From Chloroflexota bacterium (GTDB lineage: Bacteria > Chloroflexota > Dehalococcoidia > Lucifugimonadales > UBA3495): a DNA stretch of 5,629 nt. Every line of letters starts with the position of its first letter. Position 1 is the stretch's first letter. Below, in pieces: positions 5,332-5,629 of this stretch. Position numbers and translations under genes: made by a program. The stretch covers positions 1 through 5,629 of the forward strand of contig JADFPM010000185.1 in NCBI GenBank assembly GCA_022562335.1, in the 5' to 3' direction. The notes under the pieces are model-generated. The model searched no databases and was not told where the DNA came from. It was given only the letters and a program-made list of their open reading frames with translations.

Positions 5332-5629
5332 TCAATTGTCCCGTTGTCGCCCCTTTGACGCCGGTAAGTGTTCTGAGTTGCGATGGTGTATTTCGTCCCG
5401 GTACGGGGCCGCGTTGTGGAAGTAGTGTCCCAGAAGACGGACGATTCTGACCTCCTGCAGGCCGCTTTCCTCGTAAACCTCCCTCAAGACCGCGTCAAGG
5501 GGACTCTCGCCTTTTTCTACCGTACCCGCGGGGACTTGAAGGCCTGCCTCCGGGAAGTCACGATGCCTGAATACCAGTAGCTAGTCCTCTCGCACCACGT
5601 AGGCCAGCACTTTGTTGACTATTGCGGCC
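5332..5629 (-). pseudogene. Nudix hydrolase, broken by an amber codon and C-terminally truncated
   Basis: Read leftward from the right edge, the frame gives NKVLAYVVRED, a TAG at 5583-5581, then LLVFRHRDFPEAGLQVPAG. The complete Nudix signature follows (5526-5458): G35, E41, R49-E50-V51, E53-E54, G56-L57, matching G-x5-E-x7-R-E-U-x-E-E-x-G-U exactly. Such enzymes hydrolyse nucleoside diphosphates linked to another group, with Mg2+ held by the REUxEE glutamates. The similarity continues through LLGHYFHNAAPYRDEIHHR (to about 5380). The frame then runs through 15 unrelated codons to TGA 5334-5332, and the last third of the domain is missing. The amber codon falls between two strands that are contiguous in relatives (VRED-x-LLVFRH) and probably replaced one residue. 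The 5' end lies outside the window. No new start codon is evident just after the TAG, so expression is doubtful. Confidence 0.8.

Noticed and set aside
5050..5580. Plus-strand ORFs at the right end (5050-5358, 5237-5425, 5383-5580)
   Set aside because: They are antisense to the serine recombinase coiled coil and the Nudix box, both of which give clear family signatures on the minus strand.

Overview
The window is GC-rich bacterial DNA whose genes use Shine-Dalgarno ribosome binding sites. It has an ordinary metabolic part on the left and a decayed, phage-like part on the right. The gene types (acetyl-esterase-like hydrolase, VOC protein, OFA/monocarboxylate-type MFS carrier, large serine recombinase, Nudix enzyme of the 'FRH..FPEAGLQVPAGT' kind) would suit an environmental Chloroflexota-like bacterium. 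That placement is a weak inference from memory of family members, with no marker gene to support it.

Left part (1-3622). An alpha/beta hydrolase cut by the window edge runs rightward and converges on a leftward VOC (glyoxalase/extradiol-dioxygenase fold) gene. The roughly 230-base gap between them holds two copies of a 10-base palindrome and a perfect 16-bp hairpin. The VOC gene is divergent from a 12-TM MFS transporter, with about 430 bases of apparently non-coding DNA between them. The transporter begins within a short repeat, ATGACCACGCAA three times, whose first copy is a complete 4-codon mini-ORF overlapping the transporter start. A 76-aa single-TM protein follows the transporter in the same frame, 15 bases after an amber stop. 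A hydrolase, a possible ring-cleavage or lyase enzyme and an organic-anion carrier would fit uptake and breakdown of small organic or aromatic acids and esters. That grouping is an inference from gene order only.

Middle (3623-4348). One short acidic protein gene (61 aa) with a good RBS lies between two non-coding stretches that contain GC-rich hairpins.

Right part (4349-5629). A small zinc-ribbon protein with a near-perfect Shine-Dalgarno and a TTG start is followed after 6 bases by the N-terminal ~71 residues of a phage terminase large subunit. The terminase homology stops abruptly near 4757, where the C-terminal part of a large serine recombinase (opposite strand) begins. That recombinase lacks its catalytic domain and the first half of its zinc ribbon. 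It gives way at about 5305-5380 to the N-terminal part of a Nudix hydrolase gene (minus strand). The Nudix gene has a perfect Nudix box but carries an in-frame TAG and has lost its C-terminus. Three gene fragments joined end to end in about 1.1 kb point to the scar of a prophage or integrative element. A chimeric assembly is the main alternative.

I see no tRNA, rRNA, CRISPR array or intact insertion sequence.
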